Assembly: GCA_963730735.1 (NCBI GenBank)
Contig: CAVSSX010000012.1
Coordinates: 248,001 to 312,000 of the forward strand
Source of the DNA: CAVSSX01 sp963730735
GTDB lineage: Bacteria > Actinomycetota > Acidimicrobiia > Acidimicrobiales > RAAP-2
Length of the DNA stretch: 64,000 bases
Direction: 5' to 3'
The notes beneath the pieces were generated by a model, which ran no database searches, was not told the DNA's origin, and was given only the letters and a program-made list of their open reading frames with translations. How positions within the stretch are numbered: the first letter of the stretch is position 1; every line of letters begins with the position of its first letter. The translations under genes and the position numbers were made by a program. Shown here in pieces: positions 25,021 to 33,475 of the stretch.

Positions 25021-25461
25021 TCAGCTCTGTGTCGCCTGCATCAGCTCGATCCGGGTGCCGTCGGGGTCGTGAAGGAACAACAGGACGATCCCCTCGGCGA
25101 CGGTCCGGGTCGACTCGACGATCGTCCCGCCGGCCGCCACCAGGGCGGCCGCCGTGGCGTCGACGTCCTCGACGTAGAACGACAGGTGGGTCAGGCCGAG
25201 CTGGTTGCGCCGGGCCGAGGGCGTCCCGGTCGGCGACGGCTGGACGTAATAGAGGAGCTCGACCGCCAGGCCCTCGCGCCGGAGGAACTGGGAGGTGAGG
25301 GTGAGCTTGCCCGGCACCTCGAGCGCCGCCCCGAAGGTCTCGTCGATCGGGATGGACTCGTTGCGCTCGAAACCGAGGCCCTCGCAGTAGAAGCGGACCG
25401 ACCGCTCGAGGTCGGTGACACAGATGCCGACGTGCGAGAACACCGGTGACGACGTGGACAC
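25021..25461 (-). CDS. VOC-family (glyoxalase/dioxygenase-fold) protein
   Basis: A 146-residue single VOC protein made of two beta-alpha-beta-beta-beta modules. The first is 'FSHVGICVTDLERSVRFYCEGLGFE' and the second 'LTHLSFYVEDVDATAAALVAAGG', ending in 'LFLHDPDGTRIELMQ'. Potential metal ligands are the His in FSHVG, the His in LTHL and the terminal Glu in RIELMQ, consistent with a metalloenzyme such as a methylmalonyl-CoA epimerase-like or glyoxalase-like isomerase. The start is a GTG at 25461 preceded by GGGGGGAATTC. It is head-to-head with the NTF2-fold gene at 25621. Confidence 0.8.
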   Translation of the reverse strand: MSTSSPVFSHVGICVTDLERSVRFYCEGLGFERNESIPIDETFGAALEVPGKLTLTSQFLRREGLAVELLYYVQPSPTGTPSARRNQLGLTHLSFYVEDVDATAAALVAAGGTIVESTRTVAEGIVLLFLHDPDGTRIELMQATQS

Positions 25462-25620
25462 GAATTCCCCCCAATCCGGCGCACCCGGCGTCGCCGGGCA
25501 CCCCGCCGCTCCCCCTCGGGACTACGAGACAAGCCTACCGGCTGCTGCGATGATGGAGAGAGCCGATCACGCGGCGAGGGTGGCCCGGCCCGGCCGGGGC
25601 CGCCAAGGGGGGAAGGGACC

Positions 25621-26076
25621 ATGCTCACGCTCCAGGAGATCTCCGACCGGTTGGAGATCAACGATCTGCTGATCGGCTACAGCCACGCGGTGGACACGCA
25701 GGACTGGGACGCCTGGGAGAAGGTGTTCACCGAGGACGCCATCATCGACTACACGGAGATGGGCGGCCCCCGGGGCGACGTGAAGTCCACCCGCGAGTTC
25801 CTGGCCTCGACCATGCCGATGTTCCCGAGCTACCAGCACATGATCGGCAACACCGTCCTCGAGCTCGACGGCGACACGGCCACGGCCCGTTCCATCTGCC
25901 ACAACCCGATGGTCATCGACATGGGCGAGGGCAAGACCCACGTCTTCTACTGCGGCCTGTGGTACCGGGACAAGCTGGTGCGCACGGCCGACGGCTGGCG
26001 GATCGCCGATCGCTACGAGGAGCGCAGCTACTTCCACAACCAGCCCGAGGGCATGGCCGAGGCCGCCAGCTCGTAG
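25621..26076 (+). CDS. SnoaL-like / NTF2-fold protein
   Basis: A 151-residue NTF2-like protein, the third in the island. It starts MLTLQEISDRLEINDLL, then 'YSHAVDTQDWDAWEKVFTEDA', a central QHMIGNTVLELDGD and the terminal 'TADGWRIADRYEERSYF'. The D/H positions match the SnoaL_4 subgroup in which Asp and His line the pocket of small dehydratases and isomerases. The ATG follows AAGGGGGGAAGGGACC. It converges with the second binding-protein gene across a strong hairpin. Confidence 0.8.
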   Translation: MLTLQEISDRLEINDLLIGYSHAVDTQDWDAWEKVFTEDAIIDYTEMGGPRGDVKSTREFLASTMPMFPSYQHMIGNTVLELDGDTATARSICHNPMVIDMGEGKTHVFYCGLWYRDKLVRTADGWRIADRYEERSYFHNQPEGMAEAASS

Positions 26077-26096
26077 CCACCTCCCGGACGCGACGC

Positions 26097-26149
26097 GGCC
26101 CCGGCCGGCCCGACCCCGAGTCGCCTCGAGGGTGGGACCGGCCGGGGCC
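26097..26149. terminator. Bidirectional 12-bp GC hairpin
   Basis: GGCCCCGGCCGG (26097-26108) pairs perfectly with CCGGCCGGGGCC (26138-26149) between the convergent NTF2-fold and binding-protein genes. The 29-base loop is long, so a terminator role is likely but not certain. Confidence 0.55.
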
Positions 26150-26180
26150 GGACGTCGGTACCGCCGCGTTGCCTGGTGGC

Positions 26181-27380
26181 TCAGCTGGCGTCGGCGGCGG
26201 CCGTGAAGTACGACTTGGCCACCGGCGGCTCGATGTACTTGGCCGCCAGCGTGCCCGGGGTGATCCCGTTGGCGAAGCTCACGATCGTCACCTGATGGAT
26301 CAGGTCGTGGTTCACGTCGGAGTGGTAGGTCCCGCAGATCCCGTTGTAGGTGATCTTGGCCAGGGCCTTGTTGATCGCCGTGGACGACAGGTTGCCGCCC
26401 TCGGACTCGATCGCCTTGGCCAGGTACTCCACCGCGTCGTAGGTGTACGGCGTGGCCGTCTGGACGCTCTGGCCCGGGTAGGCGGCGTCGTAGGCCTTGA
26501 CGTAGGCGTTCGCCTTGGGCGTGTTCAGGACCGAGGCGAAGCAGTACGGCGTGAAGGCGTACTTGGTCAGCTCGGCCGGCTTGTTGAGGCCGTAGGCGGC
26601 GAGGAAGTTCCCGCTCTGGTCGCCCATGATCGGGATGTTGATCCCGTTCTGGCTCAGCGCCGTGTTGAACACCGCCTCGACCAGCGGGAAGCCGTACTCG
26701 TAGACCACGCTCTCGCCCTTCATGGCCAGCGCCTGCTCGGTGGCGTCGGTCGCCGTGTCCGAGGCGTCACGCTCCACGAAGTTGTGGATCCCCTCCTTGC
26801 GGAGCAGGGCGATGGCCGTGGCGGCGTCGGCGTTCGACGCCGTGTCGTCGGTGTGGAAGATGCCGACCGACTTCGGGTGGAACTTGGTGTACCCGTAGGT
26901 GACGCCGCCCTGGATGGCGTTCACCAGGTTGGGCACCACGGTGTAGAGGCGGGGCACGCCGGCGACCTGCGAACCGGCCGCCGGGCCCTGGGCGTAGGAC
27001 AGGACCGGGATACCCGACTGCTTCAGGATCTTGGACGCCGCCTGCACCTGGTCGTCGACCGAGTAGCCGACGATGGCCGTGACCTTGTCCCCGACCGCCT
27101 GCTGGGTCGCCGTCACCGCCTGGGCCGGCGTGGTGCTGGTGTCGTAGGGCACCCACTTGAGCATGTGGCCGTCGACGCCCCCTTGGTGGTTGATGGTGTT
27201 GACCACCAGGTTGATGTCGTTGTTCCGGCCCGGGGCGGCGTACGAGCCGCTCTGGATCGACGCCAGACCGATCACGATCGGTGCCTTGCTCGACGCGGCC
27301 AGCGCCGGGGTGGCGAGCACGGCGCTCCCGGCCACGGTGCCGGCGGCCACCGCCACGGCCACTAGTTGACGCTTCCTCAC
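26181..27380 (-). CDS. ABC transporter substrate-binding protein (second, orphan)
   Basis: A 399-residue type I periplasmic binding protein. A signal peptide ends at about residue 28 (ATPALA-AS), and the mature N-terminus 'PIVIGLASIQSGSYAAPGR' is typical of the Leu/Ile/Val-binding family. The GTG at 27380 is placed 7 bases from GGGG. It has no permease or ATPase neighbour, so it probably docks with the livH/livM-livG/livF importer 12 kb away or with one outside the window. Its sequence differs clearly from the binding protein at 16347, implying a different ligand. Both share an upstream TGTWACCGTAA motif, suggesting co-regulation. Confidence 0.9.
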   Translation of the reverse strand: MRKRQLVAVAVAAGTVAGSAVLATPALAASSKAPIVIGLASIQSGSYAAPGRNNDINLVVNTINHQGGVDGHMLKWVPYDTSTTPAQAVTATQQAVGDKVTAIVGYSVDDQVQAASKILKQSGIPVLSYAQGPAAGSQVAGVPRLYTVVPNLVNAIQGGVTYGYTKFHPKSVGIFHTDDTASNADAATAIALLRKEGIHNFVERDASDTATDATEQALAMKGESVVYEYGFPLVEAVFNTALSQNGINIPIMGDQSGNFLAAYGLNKPAELTKYAFTPYCFASVLNTPKANAYVKAYDAAYPGQSVQTATPYTYDAVEYLAKAIESEGGNLSSTAINKALAKITYNGICGTYHSDVNHDLIHQVTIVSFANGITPGTLAAKYIEPPVAKSYFTAAADAS

Positions 27381-27688
27381 AGGGGTGCCCCTTCGTTCGC
27401 ACTGCCGGTCATGCCGTCAGCAAACCGCTTTGGTTTCAGTTTCATGACAACTGTAACCGTAAGTGTGGCGCCGTCCGCACACCGGGTCAAATCTGACAAA
27501 CGCGTCTACCGACAGACTGCGGGCGGCCGGGACGATCGTCGACGGGGTGGCCGCACGCTCGAAGCGGCGGTGCGGCGGACGCGCAGACCCGCCGTGGTGC
27601 CAGCGGCAGGAGCGTCAGCGAAGAGACGCTGATGTCATGATTGCTCTTTCATGACATCACGGCGCGGCCGGAGGCCGGCCAGCCGGGC
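27381..27688. other. 308-base intergenic control region
   Basis: No gene is seen here. The stretch is AT-richer than its surroundings near 27420-27500 and holds TGTAACCGTAA at 27452-27462 (shared with the other binding-protein gene), TTTCATGACA at 27440-27449, and a perfect 11-bp inverted repeat at 27630-27659 whose half-site matches that TTTCATGACA. The binding-protein promoter must lie here. Confidence 0.6.
27630..27659. repeat. Perfect inverted repeat TGATGTCATGA-n8-TCATGACATCA
   Basis: Eleven-base arms at 27630-27640 and 27649-27659 with an 8-base spacer. On the minus strand it lies 30 bases after the stop of the cyclic-nucleotide-binding gene, so a terminator is one reading. But the arms are AT-rich, there is no U-run, and a third half-site occurs at 27442-27449, which favours a protein-binding site. 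Confidence 0.65.
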
Positions 27689-28120
27689 TCAGTCGTGCAG
27701 GAGTTCGTCGGCGCCCCGGAGCCGACCGGCCAGAGCGACCAACATCTTCCAGGCGATCTCGGGCGACGCCTCGACCAGGCGCCGGAACTCGCGGCTCTCG
27801 AGGACCAGCGCCTCGATGGCGGTGTCGGCGATGACGGTGGCGCTCCGCGGGCCGTTGTCCAGCAGGGAGATCTCCCCGAAGAAGTCCCCGGCCCCGAAGC
27901 GGGTCACCTCTTTGCCGTCGACCAGGCAACGGGCCTCGCCGTCGAGCACGATCACCAGCTCGGCCCCGTGGGCCCCCTCCTTGGTGATGGTCGTACCGGC
28001 GTCGATCTGGGTCACCGCCCCCAACTGGGCGATGGTCGTCAACTCCTTCTGGGTGCAGCGGGAGAACAGGGGGATGGCGTGGAGTGCCGCCAACGTCTCT
28101 TTCGAAATGCCTCGCGCCAT
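27689..28120 (-). CDS. Stand-alone cyclic-nucleotide-binding domain protein
   Basis: A 143-residue protein that is almost entirely one cNMP-binding domain: 'IPLFSRCTQKELTTIAQLG', 'AGTTITKEGAHGAELVIVLDGEA' and the phosphate-binding cassette FFGEISLLDNGPRSATV at about residues 79-95. The cassette contains the Glu and Arg expected for cAMP/cGMP contact. There is no helix-turn-helix or other output domain. The ATG at 28120 follows AAGGGGGCGCC. It is 62 bases downstream of two acyl-CoA dehydrogenase genes on the same strand, so it may modulate them or a partner protein in response to a nucleotide. Confidence 0.85.
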   Translation of the reverse strand: MARGISKETLAALHAIPLFSRCTQKELTTIAQLGAVTQIDAGTTITKEGAHGAELVIVLDGEARCLVDGKEVTRFGAGDFFGEISLLDNGPRSATVIADTAIEALVLESREFRRLVEASPEIAWKMLVALAGRLRGADELLHD

Positions 28121-28182
28121 GGCGCCCCCTTGTCTCATGCCCCGGGTCGACGAGCCGGCCCGGGTGCCCCCGCCGTCCGAGG

Positions 28183-29436
28183 TTAGCGAGGTCTGGTTGG
28201 CGCCGAGTTGCGACGGACCTCTTCGAACGGCTTGTCGCGGTCGGCGGCGTACTCCCGGGGCATCCCGAGGACCCGCTCGCTGATGATGTTGCGCTGCATC
28301 TCGTTGCTGCCGCCGCCGAGGCTGCCGCCCTGGCGCATCAGGTAGCGGATGCCGTAGCGACCGCCGAGGTCGCCCTCGGACCACACCCCGGCCGACGTCC
28401 CGGCGATCTCGAGCTCGATGTCGGCCCGCCGCTCGTTGGCCACGGCGGCGTAGAGCCGCGGGATCGACCCGGCCGGCCCCTGGAAGTGGCCGGTCTCGAT
28501 CCCGGTGGTGACCCGGGAGATGAGTTGCTGCTGGACGAGCTCGGAGGCCCGAGCCTCGGCCACCAGCTGGCGGACGTGGGGGTCCTTCTCCTGTCCCGTG
28601 GCCTTGGCCAGGTCGATGACGTCGTTCTGGGGGCCGCTGCGGGTCCCCGGGCCGATGCCGCTGGCGTAGGGCGAGCCACCGCCGACGGCGTCGCGCTCGT
28701 GGAAGAGCAGTCGCGAGGCCACGGTCCAGCCGTCGTTGGCCTGGCCCACCAGGCTGTCGGCCGGCAAGGGCACGTCGTCGAAGAACTCCTGGCAGAACTC
28801 GAGCGAGCCGTTCACCATCTGGATCTGCTGCAGCTCGATCTGGGGCTGGTGGATCTTGACGATGAACATCGACAGGCCGCGGTGCTTGGGCGCGTGCCAG
28901 TCGGTACGGGCCAGGCACAGGGCGTAGTCGGCCCGGTAGGCGCCGGTGCTCCAGATCTTCGACCCGTTCAGGACCCAGACGTCACCGTCCTTGTCGGCCC
29001 GGGTCACCAGGCCGGCCAGGTCCGAGCCACCGGTGGGCTCGGAGAGGAACTGCACCCACAGCTCCTCGCCGGTGAAGATCTTGGGCAGGTGCTCGCGCTT
29101 CTGCTCCTCGGTGCCGAAGTCGAGCAGCGTCGGGGCGCAGATGGTGAGGCACGGCGTGTTGAACACGACCGGCATCTCGTAGGGGGCGGACTCCTCGGTG
29201 AAGGCGTGCTGGTACTCGGGCGCCAGCCCCTGGCCGCCGTACTCCTTCGGGTAGCAGATGCCGGTGTAGCCGCCGGCGTGGAGCATGGCCATGAGCTCAC
29301 GGGCCCGGATGCCGTCGCTGTCCAGCTGCTCCTCGGCGTAGCGGGCGTGGGGCAGCGGCGGCATGTTCTCCTTCAGCCAGTGCCGCGCCCGGAGACGGTA
29401 GGTCTCGACGTCCTCGTGGGTGTCGGTGGTGGTCAC
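28183..29436 (-). CDS. Acyl-CoA dehydrogenase
   Basis: A 417-residue flavoprotein of the acyl-CoA dehydrogenase family, introducing a double bond next to the thioester with FAD. Visible landmarks are 'GGYTGICYPKEYGGQG', 'FLSEPTGGSDLAGL' (FAD/substrate loop), 'VWVLNGSKIWSTGA' and a C-terminal 'GGSNEMQRNIISERVLGMPRE' (FAD-binding Q/G segment). The larger N-terminal region is typical of actinobacterial FadE proteins of sterol and branched-acid pathways. It is 8 bases downstream of a second ACAD gene, a pairing typical of heteromeric (alpha2beta2) FadE enzymes. The ATG at 29436 follows GAGGGCACGTG. Confidence 0.9.
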   Translation of the reverse strand: MTTTDTHEDVETYRLRARHWLKENMPPLPHARYAEEQLDSDGIRARELMAMLHAGGYTGICYPKEYGGQGLAPEYQHAFTEESAPYEMPVVFNTPCLTICAPTLLDFGTEEQKREHLPKIFTGEELWVQFLSEPTGGSDLAGLVTRADKDGDVWVLNGSKIWSTGAYRADYALCLARTDWHAPKHRGLSMFIVKIHQPQIELQQIQMVNGSLEFCQEFFDDVPLPADSLVGQANDGWTVASRLLFHERDAVGGGSPYASGIGPGTRSGPQNDVIDLAKATGQEKDPHVRQLVAEARASELVQQQLISRVTTGIETGHFQGPAGSIPRLYAAVANERRADIELEIAGTSAGVWSEGDLGGRYGIRYLMRQGGSLGGGSNEMQRNIISERVLGMPREYAADRDKPFEEVRRNSAPTRPR

Positions 29437-29444
29437 GTGCCCTC

Positions 29445-30572
29445 CTAGAGCCCGATCAGCGTGGCGATGCGCTCACGGTGGTCTGCCGGTGTGCCGTAGA
29501 GCGCCCGGTCCTGGGCCACTCTGCGGAGATAGAGATGGATGTCGTGGTCCCAGGTCACCCCGATGCCGCCGTGCAGCTGGACGCAGTCCTGGATCAGGTC
29601 GGTGCCGTGGTCGGCGATGAAGGACTTGGCCACGCTCACGAGCTCGTCGGCGTCGTCGGCCTCGTCCTGGACGGCCCGGGCGGCCCCGCCGGCGGTGGCG
29701 TGGCTCGCCTCGAGCCACAGCTTGTTCTGGGCGAAACGGTGCTTGAGCGCCTGGTAGGAGGCCAGGGCCCGACCGAAGGAGTACCGGTCGAAGGAGTACT
29801 CGACGGTGAACTCGAAGACCCGGTCGATGGCCCCGACCATCTCGGCGCACTGGATGGCCCCGGCGTACTGGAGCAACCGGTCGATCGACCCGGCGGCCCC
29901 GCCGACCTCGCCGACCACGGCGGAGGCCGGGACCCGGACGTTGTCGAACGTGAGCTGGCCGAAGCGCCGGACCAGGTCCAGGCTCTCGAGCGGGGTCACC
30001 GTGAGACCGGCCGTCCCGGCCGGCACCAGGACCTGGGTCAGCGCGTCGCCGGTGCGGGCGGCCACCAGGAAGTGGCCCGAGGCGCCGGCGGCCTCCACCG
30101 CCGTCTTGGTGCCCGAGAGCACCAGGTCGCCCCCGTCGACCGTCGCCGTGACGGTCACGCCGTCGGCCGACCAGCGGCCGCCGGGCTCGGCGATGGCCCA
30201 CGTGGCCACGCCGTCGCCCGAGAGCAGGCCCTCGAGCACGTCACCGTGGTCGCCGGCACCCTCGGCGCCGAGTGCGGCCGCCACCACGTTGGTGGCCAGC
30301 AGCGGCCCGGGCGAGACCAGCCGGCCCATCTCCTCGGCGATCAGCGCCAGGTCGAGCACGCCCTCACCCGAGACACTGCCGCCACCGGCCGACTCGGGGA
30401 CCAGCATCGACGTCCAGCCGAGCTCGGCCCCGCTCTTCCACCACCCCGGGTCGAACCCCTCGGGGGCCTCCTCGGCCAGGGTGCGCACGGTGTCGAGCGG
30501 CGCCGACGACTCGAGGAACTTCCGGGTCGTCTCCCTGAACAGTTGCTGATCCTCGGTGAGCTCGAGCTCCAC
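29445..30572 (-). CDS. Acyl-CoA dehydrogenase, probable partner subunit
   Basis: A 375-residue acyl-CoA dehydrogenase-family protein starting with GTG at 30572 (VELELTEDQQLFRETTRKFL). It has 'LGWTSMLVPESAGGGSVSG', a middle beta domain with 'LVLSGTKTAV', and C-terminal 'CVQLHGGIGVTWDHDIHLYLRR', the conserved FAD-contact helix. The 'WAIAEPGGRW' segment replaces the usual (T/S)EPxxGSD loop, which suggests it may be the non-catalytic or half-site partner of a heterotetrameric FadE, as in steroid side-chain ACADs. The two stops/starts are 8 bases apart. The ribosome site is GAGGAAGATCGC. Confidence 0.85.
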   Translation of the reverse strand: MELELTEDQQLFRETTRKFLESSAPLDTVRTLAEEAPEGFDPGWWKSGAELGWTSMLVPESAGGGSVSGEGVLDLALIAEEMGRLVSPGPLLATNVVAAALGAEGAGDHGDVLEGLLSGDGVATWAIAEPGGRWSADGVTVTATVDGGDLVLSGTKTAVEAAGASGHFLVAARTGDALTQVLVPAGTAGLTVTPLESLDLVRRFGQLTFDNVRVPASAVVGEVGGAAGSIDRLLQYAGAIQCAEMVGAIDRVFEFTVEYSFDRYSFGRALASYQALKHRFAQNKLWLEASHATAGGAARAVQDEADDADELVSVAKSFIADHGTDLIQDCVQLHGGIGVTWDHDIHLYLRRVAQDRALYGTPADHRERIATLIGL

Positions 30573-30881
30573 GCGATCTTCCTCCCTCTTGGCCCGGCGA
30601 CCGCCGGGTCGAATCCCCCGCCCGGCACGCATGGTCCGGGACGATGTGCCCCGATCGCCAGCTACCGGCCGATCGCGGGTCAGCCGCACTGTAGCTCGGC
30701 ACCCCCCCGAGACAATAAATGACATCGGCGTCCGGCACACTCCCGGCGGCCCGGCCAGGGCGTTCCCCCCGGCTGACCGGAGGGCGAGACGGGGAGATCA
30801 CCTAGCCCGGCGGTGCCGGAGCCGAGGACCTATCGTCGTGAGGGCAGCCGCCGTGGCCGGTGGCCGCCGGAGGGGGAGGGC

Positions 30882-31811
30882 ATGCTCAGCGGGAACAAGA
30901 TCGTCATCACGGGGGCCGCCGGACAGATCGGGCTGCCCCTGGCGGCGTCGTTGGCCGAGCACAACGAGGTCTGGGGCGTTGCCCGGTTCTCCCAAGAGGG
31001 ATCCCGGGAGCGCCTGGAGGCACTCGGGGTGCAGGCCCCTGCAGTGCGACCTGGCCGCCGGTGACCTGAGCGCCATCCCGACCGACCTCGACTACCTCAT
31101 CCACTTCGCCGTGTTCCAGGGCGCCGGCGAGGACTTCGACGACGCCCTGCGCACCAACGCCGAGGGCACCGGCCTGCTGCTCCAGCACTGCGCGCCGGGC
31201 CAAGTCGGCCCTGGTGATGTCGACCCACTCGGTCTACCGGCCCTGGGCCGACCCCCTCCACCTGTTCGTCGAGACCGATCCGCTGGGCGACGCCTCCCCG
31301 TACGCACTCCCCCACGTACTCGATCTCCAAGATCGCCGAGGAGGCCGTGGCCCGCTTCAGCGCCCGGGCCTTCGACCTGCCGGTGACGGTCGCCCGCATG
31401 AACGCCTCCTACGGCCCGAACGGCGGCCTGCCGATGTACCACTTCGAGACCGTGCTGGCCGGCCAGACGGTCCCGGCCCGGTCCGACCCGGCCCCCTACA
31501 GCCCGATCCACCAGGACGACATCAACGCCCAGATCGGCCCGTTGCTCGAGGCGGCCAGCGTCCCGGCGACCGTGGTCAACTGGGCCGGCGACGAGGCGGT
31601 CACCGTGCAGGAGTGGTCCACCTACTTCGGCGAGCTGCTGGGCACGTCGGCCGACGTCCAGGTCGTCCCGGCCCCCGGGACCCTGCTCGGGTCGATCGCC
31701 GACGACACCAAGCGGGCCTCGTTCACCGGCCCGTGCACCGTCTCGTGGAAGGACGGCATGCGCCGGGCCATCGAGGCCCGGCACCCCGAGCTCTCGCTCG
31801 CCACCCCGTGA
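30882..31811 (+). CDS. NAD-dependent epimerase/dehydratase, PRISE-like, three frameshifts
   Basis: A paralogue of the protein at 15173: GAAGQIG Rossmann motif, 'HNEVWGVARFSQ', and TYSISKIAEEAVARF around the catalytic Tyr-Lys. The coding frame is broken by +1 events near 31035-31038 (between GVQA and LQCDLAAGDL), 31190-31194 (after LLLQHC) and 31307-31313 (between SPYA and PTYSIS). Removing three bases from 930 leaves 309 codons, 308 residues, nearly the length of the paralogue. The ATG has AGGGGGAGGGC before it. It overlaps the next gene by four bases (GTGA). Confidence 0.75.
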
Positions 31812-32621
31812 CCGACCTGCACCCGCGCCTGTCGATCAGCGCGGTGAGCAGCATCGCCTTCACCTTCGAGCAGGACCGCCGAGCTCTGGTCGTCCCTCGG
31901 TGCCGGCCACGTGGGGCTGATGGACCACAAGCTCGAGGCGGCCGGCTGGGACCGGGCCGTGGCCGCCGTCGTCGGTGACGGGCTGGCCGTCTCGTCGCTG
32001 GTCGGCACCCCGGTCCTGCCGCTGGACGACCCCGGGGCGTGGCCGGCCCTGCGCGACGTCCTGCTGCGATCGGTGGAGGGGGCGGCGGCCATGGGCGCCG
32101 GCTGCGTCTTCGTCGGCGGCGCCCCGGGCCGCCTCGACGCCGACGAGGCCGGGCGGGTCTTCCCCGAGGCCCTGGGTCCCGTGCTCGACCGGGCCGCAGC
32201 ACTCGACGTGGCCCTGGCCTTCGAGCACACCAACCCGCTCCGCCGGGATCTCGGTTTCATCCACACGCTGGCCGACGCCGTGGACTACGCCGAGTCGTCG
32301 GGGATCGGGATCGACGTCGAGCTCAACAACTGCTGGGTCGAACGGCACCTGGCCGACTCGTTCACCCGGGGGCTCCCCTCCTTCCGCCTGGTCCAGGTGA
32401 GTGACTTCGTGGTCGGCACGGTCGATACGCCGAACCGGGCCGTGCCGGGCGACGGCGACATCCCGCTGGCCCGCCTGGTCGGGCTGCTCCTCGAGACCGG
32501 CTACGCCGGGCCCTTCGACCTCGAGCTGATCGGGCCGCGCATCGAGGCCGAGGGGTACGCCTCGGCCATCGCCCGCGGGTCCCGGTGGGTGTCCGACCTG
32601 CTCGTGTCGCTCGACGCCTGA
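31808..32621 (+). CDS. Sugar phosphate isomerase/epimerase-like TIM barrel, one frameshift
   Basis: An AP-endonuclease-2-type TIM-barrel protein of about 270 residues. The GTG at 31808 overlaps the epimerase stop (GTGA) and gives VTDLHPRLSISAVSSIAFTFEQDR. After a +1 near 31877-31880 the frame continues LWSSLGAGHVGLMDHKLEAAG. Later strands carry 'VALAFEHTNPLRRDLGF', 'GIDVELNNCWVER', 'FRLVQVSDFVVGT' and 'FDLELIGPRIEAEG', with the Glu/His/Asp ligands typical of the xylose-isomerase-like superfamily. It is translationally coupled to the preceding epimerase. The substrate is unknown; a hydroxy-acid or polyol isomerisation is possible. Confidence 0.7.
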
Positions 32622-32645
32622 CCGGGGCCGCCGAATCGGGTCAGG
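32617..32645. terminator. Convergent stop-codon hairpin
   Basis: CCTGACC pairs with GGTCAGG and the arms include both convergent stop codons (TIM-barrel gene and ABC-2 permease). The stem is 7 bp and no U-run follows. Confidence 0.4.
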
Positions 32646-33475
32646 GCAGGAGCAGCCGAGCCAGCCGCCGGGTGGTCACCATCAGGGCCACGGTCCCCAT
32701 GACCAACAGGTAGGCGACGTGGCCGAGCAGGGCCCAGTCGAGCAGGCCCAGGTCGAGGCCCCGCAGGAGGGCGACCCCCTGGTAGAGCGGCGAGCAGCGG
32801 ACCACCACCTGCAGCCAGCCGGGGAACACCGACAACGGGAAGAAGGTGGCCGAGAACAAGAACAGCGGGATGATGGCCAGGGAGATCATGTCGAAGTCCT
32901 GCCAGCTCCGCAGGTAGGTGGTGGCGGCCATGCCGGTGGCGCCGAAGGCGTAGCTGACGCAGATGGCGCCGGGGAAGCACAGCACGGCCCACGGCGAGCC
33001 CACGTAGCCGAGGCCGGCCATGACGCAGAGGAAGGCGGCGGAGTACAGGGCGCCGCGCAGCATGGCCCACGTCAGCTCGCCCAGGGCCACGTCGCCCACC
33101 TGCGAGCGGCGTGGACAGGACGGCGTCGTAGACCTTCACGATCTTGAGCTTGAAGAAGACGTTGAAGGTGGTGTCGATCATGGCCCCGTTCATGGCCGAG
33201 GCGGCCAGCAGGCCCGGCGCCACGAACATCGTGTACGGCACGGTGTGGCCGTCGACGTCGAGGCCGCCGACCAGCTGGTTGAGCCCGACGCCGATCGACA
33301 ACAGGTAGAAGAACGGCTCGACGAAGCCCGAGATGAGGTAGAGCCACCCCCGGCGGTAGACGAGGAAGTTGCGCTCGACGATGCGGCGGGCCCGGGTCGA
33401 GCCGAACACGCCGATCGGGGTGAGCCGCGGCACCCACCCCTTCGAGCCCCCGGTCGCCGTGGTCAGCATGCTCAT
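32641..33475 (-). CDS. ABC-2 type transporter permease, one frameshift
   Basis: The second permease of a DrrB-like exporter, about 277 residues after correction. The ATG at 33475 overlaps the upstream permease stop (ATGA). The N-terminal part has 'ARRIVERNFLVYRRGWLYLISGFVEPFFYLLSIGVGL'. A +1 near 33102-33106 breaks the frame after VLSTPL, which then resumes as QVGDVALGELTWAMLRGALYS. It ends in the family-typical 'PLSVFPGWLQVVVRCSPLYQGVALLRG'. About six membrane segments are visible. It is homologous to the adjacent permease, the pair acting as a heterodimer with the ATPase at 34286. Confidence 0.75.
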
